Shown here one piece after another: positions 22,101 through 33,400 of a DNA stretch of 64,000 bases. The notes beneath the pieces are model-generated. The model did not search any database. It saw only the letters and a program-made list of their open reading frames with translations, and was not told the DNA's origin. Each line of letters opens with the position of its first letter. Position 1 is the first letter of the stretch. Source of the DNA: Bidens hawaiensis (lineage: Eukaryota > Streptophyta > Magnoliopsida > Asterales > Asteraceae); NCBI GenBank assembly GCA_021521415.1, contig JAIQDT010001948.1, positions 124,001-188,000 of the forward strand. Reading direction: 5' to 3'. The position numbers were made by a program, and so were the translations under genes.

Positions 22101-23771
22101 AAGTTTAAGACCGCGGGAGGGTTTCTCGCCGTAGATATGAAGATCACCATTTTCTCGAGGTATGCGAATCATCTTCTTGGCGCAAATAACTTCGGCGCGA
22201 TTCTTCGAAAGCCAGTCCATACCAATGATAATATCAAAACTTCCAAGAGGCATGGGGATGAGATCGATTAGAAAATCGTTTTCATTAAGGTTAAGCGTAC
22301 AATCCTTGATCACAGAGTTTATTAAAACAGTTTCACCGCTAGCCAATTCAACTGAAAAATCTTCTTTTAAATCGTTGCGCGGTCGCGCAAGCTTCTGCTC
22401 GAAGGCGCGAGAGATAAAACTTCGATCGGCGCCAGTATCAAAAAGTACAGAAGCATAAAATCCGTTAAGTAAAAATGTACCATTAACTACGTCATTATTC
22501 GCTTGCGCTTGGTGCGCGGTTATGTTAAAAGCTCGTCCACGCGTTACTTGGTTTGAAATCTGGTTCACCGGATTCGCTTGTGTGATTTGCACTTGCAGTC
22601 TCGGGCACGCGTTCCGGAAATGACTGGGATCACCGCAGTTAAAGCACGATCTGGGTCGTGGGTTTTGGTAGGTTGGTTGTGGGTTCTGCGGGTAGACTGG
22701 TGGTGTTGGCGCAATTGGATTGGCGAGAAGGACTCTACAGTTTTCTGCATGGTGACCAGTACGGCCACATCGGGTACAAAGTCGACACGGGGTTTGGGTT
22801 GGGTGGTGAAATCTACAGGTTGGGCAAAAGGGATGGTTTCCTGTGTAAGGTTTCTTAGTTGGCGGGGCAGGGAGTGCGGGATTGGTTAAGGCATAGTTAT
22901 GGACTACAGGAGGTGTTGGGTAGGCTGACAGTGGGTTAGGCGCATGAACTGGAGGTTGGTATGCGGGTTGCTGGACAATGGGCGGGTTGGTAAGCGCATA
23001 GGCCTTGCGCCTGCGCTTGAGGTTGTTACGGTTTGAGGGTTCAGGTTTGGTTTCTGTTGGTTCAGGGACAGTCTTGGTGAGTTTGGTCTTCTCAGTTCCC
23101 CGCAGGAACAGGGTTCCTGCTCTGACATGGTTGTCGCTGAGCACAGCGGCCAACTCAATGGCGTCAGAGAGGGTAACTGGGTTTCTGGCCCATACAGAAT
23201 CTTGAATTTCCATGGGGAGACCCCCAAGGAATTTCTCGATTGCTCGGCGTGAAGGGGTAACAAGGTGAGGGACCAGCAGGCTTAGTTCATGGAAGCGCGT
23301 CGCGTACTCGCGCGCTTCACCGCTGTACTGCTTAAGATTCCAAAATTCCTCCTCCAGGCGCTTAACTTCGTTGGGAGGGCAGAATTCTCGCGTAAGAATT
23401 TCCTTAAATTCCTCCCAGAGCATGCTGGAAGCAGCTTCTGCGCCACGCGCATGAGCTACTCCATTCCACCACGTAAGCGCTCTGGATTCCAGGACACTGG
23501 AAGCATATAGGGTTCGTCTGTCTGAGGGGCATTGGGTATGGAGGAAAGTGTTTTCAATCTTTTCGAGCCATTGGAGCATCACGGTGGCTCCTTCAAGACC
23601 TGTGAACTTTGGAGGGTTACCCGCGTTAAAGGACTTAATGTTGTAACCAGAGGTGTTGGTATTGTTTTGGCTCAAAGCTTGGGCTATTGCGGCGGCCATT
23701 TCCTGGGAACGTTGCTGTCTACGCATGCGCGAGGCTTCTCTTCTCTGAAATCGGCGAGATAGCGGAGGCAT
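19155..23771 (-). CDS. Gag-Pol polyprotein with chromodomain (1538 aa)
   Basis: One intact frame for all retrotransposon proteins. Gag capsid region at residues 60-215 (ALTWWNG, FWNLKQ), CCHC-type zinc-binding segments near 316-345 and 376-389 ([14 protein letters not shown]). Protease motif DTGAD at 445-449. Reverse transcriptase about 590-850 with the catalytic Asp in [10 protein letters not shown] (715) and FIDD at 777-780. RNase H about 920-1035 (D926, E963, D988, D1031). Integrase: zinc-binding H1118, H1125, C1155, C1158; catalytic D1188, D1249, E1285 with D-35-E spacing; GPF motif near 1423. Chromodomain about 1484-1530 ending [15 protein letters not shown], likely steering integration to marked chromatin. 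All catalytic residues are present, without stops or frameshifts. The ATG at 23771 gives the longest frame. Confidence 0.97.
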   Translation of the reverse strand: MPPLSRRFQRREASRMRRQQRSQEMAAAIAQALSQNNTNTSGYNIKSFNAGNPPKFTGLEGATVMLQWLEKIENTFLHTQCPSDRRTLYASSVLESRALTWWNGVAHARGAEAASSMLWEEFKEILTREFCPPNEVKRLEEEFWNLKQYSGEAREYATRFHELSLLVPHLVTPSRRAIEKFLGGLPMEIQDSVWARNPVTLSDAIELAAVLSDNHVRAGTLFLRGTEKTKLTKTVPEPTETKPEPSNRNNLKRRRKAYALTNPPIVQQPAYQPPVHAPNPLSAYPTPPVVHNYALTNPALPAPPTKKPYTGNHPFCPTCRFHHPTQTPCRLCTRCGRTGHHAENCRVLLANPIAPTPPVYPQNPQPTYQNPRPRSCFNCGDPSHFRNACPRLQVQITQANPVNQISNQVTRGRAFNITAHQAQANNDVVNGTFLLNGFYASVLFDTGADRSFISRAFEQKLARPRNDLKEDFSVELASGETVLINSVIKDCTLNLNENDFLIDLIPMPLGSFDIIIGMDWLSKNRAEVICAKKMIRIPRENGDLHIYGEKPSRGLKLMSCAEAQRLMRKKCVAFLAHVVKPAEEKKLRDIPVVRDFPEVFPDDLPGIPPAREVEFRIDLVPGASPVAKSPYRLAPAEMQELASQLQELTAKGFIRPSSSPWGAPVLFVKKKDGSFRMCIDYRELNKLTIKNRYPLPRIDDLFDQLQGASCFSKIDLRSGYHQLRIRDEDVPKTAFRTRYGHFEFLVMSFGLTNAPAVFMDLMNRVCRPFLDKFVIVFIDDVLVYSKTKAEHEQHLRLVLQKLRAEQLYAKLSKCEFWSDEVQFLGHVVNKMGIHVDPSKIEAIKNWITPSSPSEIRSFLGLAGYYRRFISNFSKIALPLTALTHKGKQYIWGSKQEEAFLTLKRLLCEAPVLALPEGNDDFVVYCDASNQGLGCVLMQRGKVIAYASRQLKVHEKNYTTHDLELGAVVFALKIWRHYLYGTKCILYTDHKSLQHIFDQKELNMRQRRWNELISDYDCEIRYHPGKANVVADALSRKPCQLNCILPRTQLHFAPIQSNLESRILDAQRASISNGNLRAELACGAEALFVPNLSGILCYLNRIWIPFDENLRADILSEAHKSRYSIHPGADKMYKDLRITYWWPGMKKDIAVFVAKCLTCSKVKAEHQRPSGLLEQPEIPTWKWECVAMDFITKLPLTASKHDSIWVIVDRLTKSAHFLPIRENYRVEHLAQLYVKEIVCRHGTPLSIISDRDGRFISRFWKSLQSALGTRLDMSTAYHPQTDGQSERTIQTLEDMLRSCVLDFGGNWDSHLPLIEFSYNNSYHSSIGMAPFEALYGRKCRSPICWSEVGETQITGPELVQETTDKIAKIRDHLLTARSRQKSYADRRQKPLEFQVGDLVLLKVSPWKGVVRFGKKGKLAPRYVGPFKILARVGKVAYRLDLPPALSNVHPTFHVSNLKKCLADENLHIPLDEVQVDESMHFVEKPVEIMDREVKQTKRSRIPIVKVRWESKRGAEFTWEREDQMKIKYPHLFSAQPTSR

Positions 23772-24393
23772 TCTATAAAAGTTTTAATTTTGGTTAATGT
23801 CTTAGTGCAAAGTATAATCTCATAAAGCTTGGTTTCGCAGGGTTAGATACTATCAAAAGTTAAAGTAGATTAAATGACTTTAAATGCAGACTTAATAAAG
23901 GTAACAAATTCGAATCAAGAATCGACAATTCATGTATCACCATGACTTCCCGAATTCCCAATTTAAAATATACGAGCAAACGAGTATTGGAGATTGATGA
24001 TTCATGTATCACCATGACTTTTCAATCTTCAATATAAAATATACAAGAAAATGAGTATTGGAGAGTGACAATTCATGTATCACCATGACTTTTCAAGTCT
24101 CCAACCTCAGAACATAATCGTAAATGGAAATTGAAAATCAACTATTCATGTATCACCATGACTTTTCGGATTTTCAAACCCAACAAACGAATATGTAAGA
24201 AAAAAAATCAATAAAAATCGAAATTCATCGAAATATCGCGAAATAAAATCATATACTGCGCAAGCGCGAGCATATTCATAAATAACGAGTAATTAACAAT
24301 AAGCGCGCAAACATGAGATTTCTCTCATGCGCGAGAAGGGACTCTTAGGTATTCTAGGCCGTTACGTCTAACCACCTATCCTAAAGTCAACGA
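23772..24393 (-). other. 5' leader of young gypsy element
   Basis: Untranslated leader between the primer-binding site and the Gag start, about 620 nt. It has no long frame but holds four spaced copies of a 21-bp motif (separate entry) and a GCGCAAG/GCGCGAG-rich patch near 24255-24345. Confidence 0.8.
23928..24164 (-). repeat. Four spaced copies of a 21-bp motif in the leader
   Basis: In plus orientation ATTCATGTATCACCATGACT(T) occurs exactly at 23928, 24000, 24071 and 24144, spaced 71-73 bp apart, while the DNA between copies is only loosely conserved. In the RNA sense strand the motif reads (A)AGTCATGGTGATACATGAAT and contains ATG triplets. Conserved motifs in a diverged tandem array in a Gag leader suggest a functional RNA or DNA element such as packaging, translation control or pausing, but this is inference. 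Confidence 0.85.
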
Positions 24394-24405
24394 GCTCTGA
24401 TACCA
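24394..24405 (-). other. Primer-binding site (tRNA-iMet type)
   Basis: The minus strand reads TGGTATCAGAGC three bases downstream of the 5' LTR end, the standard complement to the 3' end of plant initiator methionine tRNA that primes minus-strand cDNA synthesis. Confidence 0.95.
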
Positions 24406-24408
24406 ATC

Positions 24409-26310
24409 TGTAACACCCCGACCAAAGGCGGATTATACATCGGGGCGCCACATATTGTTTCATTACTCGTGACACTATTGGGTGTCAATATTTAATAAAT
24501 ACATTCATTCGCGCACGCGCAAAGCATAAATAAGATAACATAAATCATCATAAATTATAAATCAAAATATTCGAACAGCAATAACTTGTCTTGATACATT
24601 TTAATCTAGGTCCAAAATAAAGAAAACTTCCTATGTGTCCACAAGCTCCAAAACAGCTACTGCAAACCTGAACGTGTTAAAATAAACGTCAAACACTTGC
24701 GTGTTGGTGAGAAATCAAGTTTAATACAATACATAGATAACAATAAATCTGCGCGCAAACATGTGTATGTCTGGTTTTCAACAAGGGTGTAATCTGATCG
24801 GGACCAACTCTAAGATTCATAAGACTGCCAGTGCTCACAATTGAGCTCACAAACAAGACTAACTGTGCATGTGTAAATAAAAGAGAAAATCATAAACGAT
24901 AGTTCTCCCGTGTTCATCTAATGGTACCATGAAAACTGCGGAATAGACCGACAAGACGGTTAATGATCCACACATACAAATAAACAGCCAAGTCTACGTC
25001 CTCAACACATGGGATACTGCGCGACTAAAGTTCATAAACAAGTTTAAGACTCTAAGTTTGTATGAACACATGAACATCCCAAAACATTAAAAGCAAAAAG
25101 GGATTAGGTACGAGATTACTCACTTGATAAAGATGCGATGATAGATAAAGCAAGAACCAACTTTAAACAAGCACAAGTTAACCTATAATTAAAGATTATT
25201 GTTTTAATGATTTGATTTAAGTCTTGATTATAAGTTAGCATAATTAATAAGTAAATTATTATATATAATATATATTACCGGAAAAGCAGGGCAGAACAGG
25301 GAGGAAGACGAAGGCAAAGAGAAAGGAAACGGCAGAGGATCAACGGCAGAGAGCAAGGAAGAGGAAGATAATAAGTGTTGGTGTGTGCAGTGTTAAGAAA
25401 AATAACATTATTATTTATAGGGAAACCCTAGGGAACACAATCCCTAGAAAAGGGGAAAAGATCTCCAAAAAGTAAAAGATGCCAAAAGCAAGAGATATCA
25501 AAAGATATGGCAGCAGGGAAAAAGAGAAAAAGGTTGACAGGATCCAGAAAAAGGCATGGGAGAGGACAGATAAAGTTACTGGTTAAAGCATGGAAAAGCA
25601 GATCTCAAAAGATAATGTCAGTCACTTTTTCTACCAACCAATGGGGTTGGTACGCATGCTGCGCCGAAAGTAACTATTCAGACATTAGATAGGTTAGGTC
25701 AACAGCTCAGAAGAAAAGACATTTACAAAAGCAAACGGCTAGAATAAACAGAATATCAAGGGTTAAGCGCGGGAAGGCTGAGTGCGCGAGCGCGAAGGCT
25801 GGCACAACAATCCTTAGCGCACTGCGGGAAGAATCACAAATCCTTAGCGTGCTGCGTGAAGAACTAGAATTCTAAGCGCATCGCGGGAAGAACATACATT
25901 CTTAGCGCATTGCGGGAAGAACATGCATTCTTAGCGCGCTGCGAGAAGAGTTCTCTTCACGCATCGCAGGAACAAGATGTCTTCACGCAGGCTTCCATGA
26001 AAGGAGTCTGGCGCGTGGAGCTGCAGACATCCTTAGGCGGGAAGAACCAAAGGACAAGCAAAGAGTTAGAAGAAAAAGAGGGAAACAAGGCGTAAGGGCG
26101 GGACGGCGACAAGAGGGAAAAGAAGGCGGAAAGAGAGAAGGAAGAGGGAGGGGACGGCGGAAAGAAAGAGAGAGAAAGAGGCGGGAAGGAAATATATATT
26201 ATTATTATTAAAAATAAAATATAAGTACAAATAAATATTAAATCATAAAAGAAAGAGATCGGGTCAGAGAAACGGGTACCTGGGTCGGGTCGGATCGGGC
26301 AGATGTCACA
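24409..26310 (-). repeat. 5' LTR of young gypsy element
   Basis: 1902 bp, the partner of 17220-19120. It adjoins the primer-binding site on its left, so it is the 5' LTR and drives transcription leftwards. The minus strand carries a TATA-like CTATAAATAA at 25412-25420, preceded in transcription by the GC-rich motif array at 25750-25990. Confidence 0.97.
25412..25420 (-). promoter_or_regulatory. TATA-like box in 5' LTR
   Basis: Minus-strand CTATAAATAA sits in the LTR with a long U3 upstream (to 26310) and about 1 kb of R/U5 plus downstream DNA. Only the motif is seen; the start site is inferred to lie about 30 bp to the left. Confidence 0.55.
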
Positions 26311-26315
26311 AATAC

Positions 26316-27602
26316 TATGTTTATTCTTTTATAATTAACTAGCTATGTGCCCGCGCGATGCAGCGGGGCGCTCACGCGACTCTCTATTGAAAGCATAATT
26401 CGTGTCGGTACATCGTCACCTGATGACAGAGCGCACGTAGCCTAATATTGGATGCGTAACTCGTGCAAAGCCAGTTGCGTATTATCAACGATTGAACACG
26501 CGTAACCGGACGAGAATGTACGTTACCGGCATCAAAACATGCTTAACCAACACCACACGTGTAATTCATTCCGATTAACGGTGTAGGGCGTTGGGTTGAG
26601 CCCTTACCAAGATTAGGTTATGTGCGTTACGTGGTGTTGGACACGTGTTTATAGACCCTGGTACATGTAAACAACGGTATATGTGTAACATGTAACAAAA
26701 ATCAAAAGACAAACCTGAAATATACAGTAATTTGAAATCAATCATTTTTTTAAACCAACCCGTTTTGGCCCTAAACCCGTTCTGACTCGACAACATTCTA
26801 ACCTAACCCCTTTCTACTCGAACCCGAACCAAATTAACCATACTTTTGTATCGACTCATTTCGATCCTAATGTACTTTTTACAAATGACTCAAGCACGCC
26901 CGAATCGACATGTTACCCGGTTCTAAATGGTAAGCGCGTCACATGCTAACTTTTTAAAAGTGAAAAACTATAGCAATATCATACTTAAATTAAAGAGAAT
27001 AAAATGCTCGTTTTTATGATGTAATTTTTTTGAAAAAATATTAACGTGTTAAAAATTTATGACCGTTAAAAAATCGTGGGGTGGTTAGTTTTGAATTAGG
27101 GGGCACATGTGTAACTATGATTAAATTTTACACAAAAGGTGGTGAAGTTGAGGGGCCAAAGTTATAACATTGTATTTGTGAGTAAAGACTTAATTACCCT
27201 TAATATTCATATTTTGTATGCATTGTAGATTGTATATAAAACAATGAGTTTGGTACCTCTTAAAATTTAAGAGGTTCCTAACTCATGCTTTATATACAGT
27301 AGAGATATTAATAATAATATGTTTTACGTATGTAATCTTTAATATCTTTAAAAAATAAATTAGTTTGAGTTGTATTAAATTAATTTTATTATCTACTTTT
27401 GTTATATTAATAACGTAAAAAAATAAAATTAATTTTGAGTTATATTAATTTAATTTTAGTTATATAATTATTATTATTTTATTAAAAATAGAGGAAAGTG
27501 GTGAATTGGTGACAATTTCTTTGATATTTTGAAAGACAGTAGAGTGAAATGAAGTATGATGTGATGTTGACGTGGCAGTCTAGAATGAGAAGCAAAATAG
27601 CA
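26316..27602. other. Non-coding flank with decayed repeats
   Basis: The left part opens with AACTAGCTATGTGCCCGCGC, a CG-rich motif similar in style to the one at 3568. No frame is convincing. The right part (27180-27520) is strongly AT-rich and includes a short hairpin given separately. Confidence 0.4.
27229..27297. repeat. Short perfect-stem hairpin (MITE-like)
   Basis: TATATAAAACAATGAG and a second arm that reverses to TATAAAGCATGAG flank a core in which ACCTCTTAAA pairs with TTTAAGAGGT. The whole palindrome spans about 69 bp. It may be a miniature foldback element or an RNA hairpin; nothing in the sequence tells which. Confidence 0.55.
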
Positions 27603-27984
27603 TGATGTAGGTCTCTTGACCGGATCTAACAACACACAACTATTATTAGGTATCTTGAATCAACCTCTACACTAGTTGGCGAAACAACTAGTTAGGACTG
27701 AGATCTCGGATCTTGTTTGGTGATTATTATTACCAAGAGGAAGAGAGAAAGATAGTTTGTAAGTTGTGAAGATAAGATTTGCAAAGGGTTCTAGTTGTGT
27801 ATGATATACACACAATATATGATAATATAGTGTGTTTATTCTCATGCACATATTTCGTATAAAATGGCCCAATAGGCTACAAATACAAATGGCCTAGGGC
27901 CAAGCATCCAAAAGATACAATAAATAAAATACAAACCAAATACATGTTACAAATACAAAAGACTAACTAGAAATTAGCCTAACA
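27603..27984 (-). repeat. 3' LTR of the copia-type element
   Basis: In plus coordinates the right end is AGCCTAACA next to the polypurine tract, so the minus-strand LTR starts TGTTAGGCTAAT. The left end is less sure; TGATGTAGGTC at 27603 is the best TG candidate, giving 382 bp. No 5' LTR is available for comparison. Confidence 0.5.
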
Positions 27985-28090
27985 ATCTCCCTCTAGTCTT
28001 TGGTATTTGCTTTATTGACTTCTATCACCACTCGCACTCGGACTCGTACTCGAAGTCATTGTTTGGGTCTTGAAATGGTTGCTTTTCAAC

Positions 28091-30386
28091 AAGTATGTAA
28101 CATTCGTTACTTTTCAAACCCGAAAATCCGACCCGTTTTAAATTTTCGGTTTTATTTATAAATGTATGTATAAATTTAAATATAAATTTCAAGTTTCATC
28201 TTATGTACTTCTATTATGTTCGTTAACCGACACGTTTGATGTTTCGATATATTCATAACGTTCGTTTATATTTTGAATAATATTCCCGACGATTTAAATC
28301 ATATTTCGTTTATTCTCTACTGATTATGTACAAATAACAAAGCTCCGGAATCTAATTTTGTACTTAAACGAGTCCCGAACTATTCGGGCATAATACGAAA
28401 AATACCTAAGCTTATAAACTTCTTTGTTATTGTTATAACATTCTAAAGTTCAAGGTTCAAATGGTAAAGATAGTTTAATTATGATTTAAAGGAAATATGA
28501 AAGTATAGGGGCTGAATGTGTAAAATCTGAATTTTAATTTAATATTAAATAATAACCAGCCCTCTCTTCCCCATCCCTCATGTTTTTCCGGCGAGGCCAA
28601 ATTCCGGCGACGGCAGAAACATTCCGGCGACATTAAAATCTCTCCAAAACGCCATTTTAATCCCATTTTAATGTTATAAACTCGTTTCTTCACCATCTTA
28701 ATGCTTAATCAATACCTATTATGCGTAATAACAACCCCAACGGCCGAATCCCAACCCAAACCGCCGGATTTTATTAAAATCTCAATAACTCGTATTAAAC
28801 ATCCAACGGATCAATTGAGGCTATAAATACAACCTACTCGTTCATCTAAACTTGCTCACATATTCATCTCCATCTAATATACACTCTAAATCCCATAAAC
28901 CGTTCGTCAAAATCCGATTCCGGCCACCCTTCGTTCACTATCATTCCGGCACCGTTAGAGGTAATTGATAGGTGGGTTTTCATTGTTTTGACACGTCTAA
29001 CAAAACCCCTAACCTAAATCAAACAAATCTAGAACGAATCTGGAGAATTGAAAACCTAGGGTTTTGTTGAGAAAGATGATGAACTATTTGTATTTTATAT
29101 ATTTTTCTGTTTCCATTTTGTTCTCAAAACATTAAGCTGGTCCAGTGCTTAGTCTGCTGTGTTGTGTCCATAAGGACTCGGGTTCGAACCCGGGAATGTA
29201 TTTTTTTATAGTTTTATTTATAAAACCTTTATATTAATTATTATAAACTATATATTGATTCATAAATCATTATAAACCAAATAAAAATTATTTTAAGTTA
29301 AGTAAATTTATTATAAACTATATTTATCATTTTTCACCCAAAACCCAACACTTTGTTAAATTCATAAACTATATTTATGAACTATATTTATAAACTATAT
29401 TTATGAATTCATAATTCATAAACATTCTCAATCTCATAACCTAAACTAATATTAAATTCATAATTTATTAACAATTTGTTAAAATTCGTTAAAACTTAAC
29501 AATAATATTAAATTATCAAAACACCATAAAATGATAAAATATACATTCAAACACTTCTAAATCCCGACAACCCAATTTATCTACTTTTATAAGTCGTTAG
29601 TTAATATTGATTTTTGTACTTTTAATTCTAGTTTGTGAAGTTCAATTGCTTTGGTTTCATTTACGCGCTTTCGGTTTTATTTCAAGTTTGTCTTCAACAT
29701 CAATGTGAGTTTCTCACACCCCCTTTATACCCTTTTTAACTATTTTGGGGGTAGCATATATATCCTATCAAAAATGCAATTTATTTTATTTTTTATTTAC
29801 AAACTACAATTCGCATCATGGACTTGTGTGTTTACTTGTTACTTGCTCAATTATTACGTGCATGGATTTCTTCGATAAGTATGATCATACGCCCCCCTCC
29901 CTTTGCACCCATGGACCATTTGTTTCTGGTGAAAAAGGGACTCCGATCTGAGTACGTTGGTGCACAATCCCAACTGGAAAAGACCTTCATTTATTCTTTA
30001 CACTCATGGACCATTGTTTCTAGTGTAAAGAACTCTTACGTGTTTTTCACAAGTTTTCATGGAATTGTATGGTTTTTATAATTATTTCAAACTGTGTGAA
30101 CTCAACAACTATTAATTTAGTTGACATTATTTTATATATATGCTACAAGTACTTTCATTAGAGTATGAAATGGACGAAGTCACTAGAAGATAGGTTATTT
30201 CAATAATAAATAAATAAGACATGGGTTTTATTGTTTTCCTTTGTATTTGTTTAATTGAACAACTTGTGTACTTGGGATTTGAATGAATTAATGATATTAT
30301 TGTCACTTAATAGTGTCACATGTGCTTTGGGCAATATGTACGTCACACCCGGGCGTATTCCGCTTTAGCCGGGGTGTTACAAAGTA
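28091..30386 (+). mobile_element. Solo LTR of a Ty3/gypsy element with 5-bp TSD
   Basis: The LTR spans 28096-30381 (2286 bp), starts TGTAACATTCGTTAC and ends CGGGGTGTTACA. Direct repeats AAGTA lie at 28091-28095 and 30382-30386. No internal retroelement DNA is attached, so it is the product of LTR-LTR recombination. It disrupts the copia-type element: the flanks join as CAACAAGTA-GTTGGACG. Its ends match the 5' LTR at 58388-59736, so both belong to one family. A TATA-like GCTATAAATACAACC lies at 28822-28836. The AT-rich right half (29220-29560) has no frame. Confidence 0.92.
29134..29205 (+). repeat. tRNA-like / SINE segment inside the solo LTR
   Basis: Box-A-like TGGTCCAGTGCTTAG (29138-29152) and a perfect box B GGGTTCGAACCC (29180-29191) followed by a T run suggest a tRNA-derived sequence or a truncated SINE. 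The box B also forms a T-arm-like hairpin (CGGGTTCGAACCCG). It does not fold into a full tRNA that I can draw, so it is not called as a tRNA gene. Confidence 0.45.
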
Positions 30387-30464
30387 GTTGGACGAACTTG
30401 TTGAACTTTCTTGTTGGGTAACGATTTGGTTAGACTGACGCATACATCGTGTTCATCTTGTTCT

Positions 30465-33400
30465 TCATTTATATTTCTCTTGAATCACCACGGTGTTTGG
30501 TTTCCGCACTAACATCGTGTCTGGGTTGATATCATACTGTAGTGATCCTGTCACGGCGGACATCTTCAATAGTACACAGTACACAGGGGCGACTCCACAA
30601 GCTTCTTTAAGTCCGCTGAGTCCAAAACCTGCAAGTTCGTGTTCATCAAAGAGCCTCGGGTCATGAGTGCGAATGCAGTGAATGATGACTTCACCGTGCT
30701 CGTTGTCAAACTCCCAAGCAATGATGTCAAAGAAAAAGTCGTCTTCAAAGGGCCTTCCGTGACAAACTGGCTCACCATGATCTTCTAGCATATTGTATCT
30801 TCGACCTTTGGACGCCTTGTTGGTGAAAGGATTGATCTCTTTTGACTTGTAAGACCTACCCGGATTGACTGTGAATGTCGGGTAGTAGGCCTTCCATTCT
30901 CGCTTCATGAATCGCTCTATAGTGAGTCCTTGTTGTCATCTCGAGCTATAGTCTTTCTGAAGTAGTTCATGTCGAGGACGAACAAGGTATGCATATCTCT
31001 ATATGTGAGATATGTCAGATCACCATTTGCACGTCGAATAGCCCAAATGTTGCTATGTTTGTGCCACTTTGCATATAGAATGGGATTGGAGTCATGGTAC
31101 AGCGTCGATCTCCATCTCAAGCTTCCCATCCTGCTCACGCTAAAGTACTTGACACATTTTCCAAACTTCCTTTGAGCAGGCTTAGCAGCAGGAGTGACAA
31201 CTGGTTCTTCAATGGAAGGCACAACATTCTTTCTAACTGGTCAGGGTTAGGAGAATAGTTGATGCCATCATCACTGTCATTGATATTTTCTTCCACCGCT
31301 TTCTTGACCGGTGAGTCGGTACCTACAAAAGAACAAACGTTAAATAAAGAGGCGATTTCAGCCTCAACAGCAACATCCGTCTCACGCGTCTTCTCAGCCT
31401 CCTTAGGCGGTTCATCCTCACTCGCCTTATTTCCACCAGAGGCATTACCACTACCACTACCATCACCCCCACTACCGCCATTTCCTCCATGAGTATCATT
31501 AAAACGGTCATGCTCGTGGTCATCATCATCATCTTTCTTCTCATCACCATCTACCTCATCATCATTATTACCATCATCGTCTTCATCATCAGACTCATCA
31601 TCGTCACCATCATCACCATAATCACCTTGAGCTGCTTGTTGTGGTGGAGTATAAGCAACCATGGCGGTTGTAAACACAAAACTGACTTGTGCAGTAGTGA
31701 TGGGTGCAACAAGTGGTGAACTTTTAGAACTGACATGCCCAAATGTAGCAGCAGTAGTAACTACAGGTTCCAAAACTGCAACTACAGGTTCAGTGACCAC
31801 AACAGTTCCAACAACTGCAACAGGCTCATCAGCACCAGCCTTTGCACCAGATCCTTCTTCACCCTCATCTCTTTTGGGTTCTCATGTGTATAGGAAACCG
31901 TGTACGTTTTCAAGAGCTCTGACCCTTTTGGCATCAGTGGCCAGATTAGCAAGAACAGTTCGTTGTCGGTTGCTCTGCTCGGCCCTTGGCTCAACTACAC
32001 GAAGAAACCATCGAAATGTCTCCATAAGATGCATCCTCAAGTTCTCCACGTCCTCGTCCGTCAACCGCATCACCTCTATAACAGCAGGGAATCTGTTTAC
32101 CAGGACTCATTCAAGCGACCCTGTTTCGCTCGTTGTTCTTTTAATTCTCCTTCAAGCTGCTCAATCAAACCCCGCAGCCTCACACTCTCACCCATTAAAT
32201 GATCTACATTCATGTTTGTTCCACCTTCCAACGCACTGAATCTTGAGCCCATACGCTCAAAGTCGATCCACACTTTATCAAGAGTGGAATCAAGTTCCCC
32301 TCCGAAGTTGCTTGCAAAGGTAGAGGAAGAGGGAAGATCAGTCTCCAGCTTGGACACCCTCGATTCAATCTTTTCTATCTCAACATGTTGATCAGCATTC
32401 CTCAATGAGTTGTTGTTGATTAACTCTTGCTGGTTGTTGATTCTCTGCTGCAACAAATCAATCCAATCCTTTTGACTAGCAATTTGAGCTTGATTTAGAT
32501 CACGTCTTTCTTGTAGGATGGCCAACTGATCAGCCAGAGCGTCACGTTGTTGAGTGACTTCTTTATTAATAACGTGTTGATCTTTGATGAATTTAATCAA
32601 CATTAGCTCTCTCTTGGCATGGTTTTCATTTGCATATTCCAATGCCTTAATCCTATCGACAGGAGAGTCTTCGATTTGCCACTCGAGATTGGAGTGGAAG
32701 CTATGACGGGGCTTTTATGGGTTGAGGGAGGTGTGGTTGATATGGTTGAGTGTGGTGTGGTTGGTATGGTAGGGTTAGGGTTAAGGTAGGGAATGATGTA
32801 GTGATGGTTAAGGGTAGGCTGGTTGGTGTGGTTGTGGTTTTTATGGCTGATGTGGTGGTTTGGGAGTGGATAGATGATGTGAATGTGAAGGACAAAAAAG
32901 TTGTGCTTCTAATTGGTGAGGTGAATTGGTAAGTTGGTGAGGTAACGGGTGCAAGGTCTTAAGGGAAGTAAAAGTTTCGGCTTGGGTGGTTATGGCAATG
33001 TCTTTAAACATTGAAGGCATTGGTTCATCTAATCGGGTTGGTGAGGTTTCGGGAGAGGTGATGGGTTCATCCCTAAGTGATGGTTTCTTGGGTTTGGGTT
33101 TGGGTTTGGTCCAAAGGACAATCCTAGGTTTGGTTTTTGTTGGGGCTTTGGGTGGTGATATAAGTTTGGTTTTGGATTTGGTTTTAGGTGAGGTTGAGGT
33201 TTCGGCCTTAGTGAATTTACTCTGTTCGGCTTGGAGGGCTTCTATGGTTTTGGCTAAGGTGGTGGGGGATCCTATGTGTGGGTTAGGTAATGTGGTGGTT
33301 TGTGGTGTGGTGGTTTGGAATTCACTTATCGTAAAAGAAATCGAAGGATTCGTACCTTGATGTGAGGTACTTTGGAAGGCGAAGACTTCGATGAATCTTT

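Larger units (their letters stand above)
17215..26315 (-). mobile_element. Complete young Ty3/gypsy chromovirus (Tekay-like)
   Basis: A full-length LTR retrotransposon (17220-26310, 9.09 kb) in minus orientation. The perfect 5-bp target duplication AATAC lies at 17215-17219 and 26311-26315. LTRs of 1901 and 1902 bp (TG...CA) differ by only one base substitution and one single-base indel that I can see. A tRNA-iMet-type primer-binding site and a polypurine tract are in the right places, and one uninterrupted Gag-Pol frame with a C-terminal chromodomain fills the interior. All parts needed for autonomous transposition are present. The chromodomain, domain order and iMet primer place it among plant chromoviruses; Tekay is my inference from the sequence style. 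Confidence 0.97.

Noticed and set aside
19416..23762. Many plus-strand frames of 60-186 codons within the young gypsy element
   Set aside because: They are antisense shadows of the intact minus-strand Gag-Pol.
29134..29205. Functional tRNA gene
   Set aside because: Box A and box B are present but acceptor and anticodon arms cannot be paired, so only a tRNA-like or SINE segment is reported.
31259..32239. Plus-strand frames rich in Ser, Ile and Val over 31.2-32.2 kb
   Set aside because: They are antisense readings of the Asp-rich and disordered parts of the minus-strand accessory ORF.
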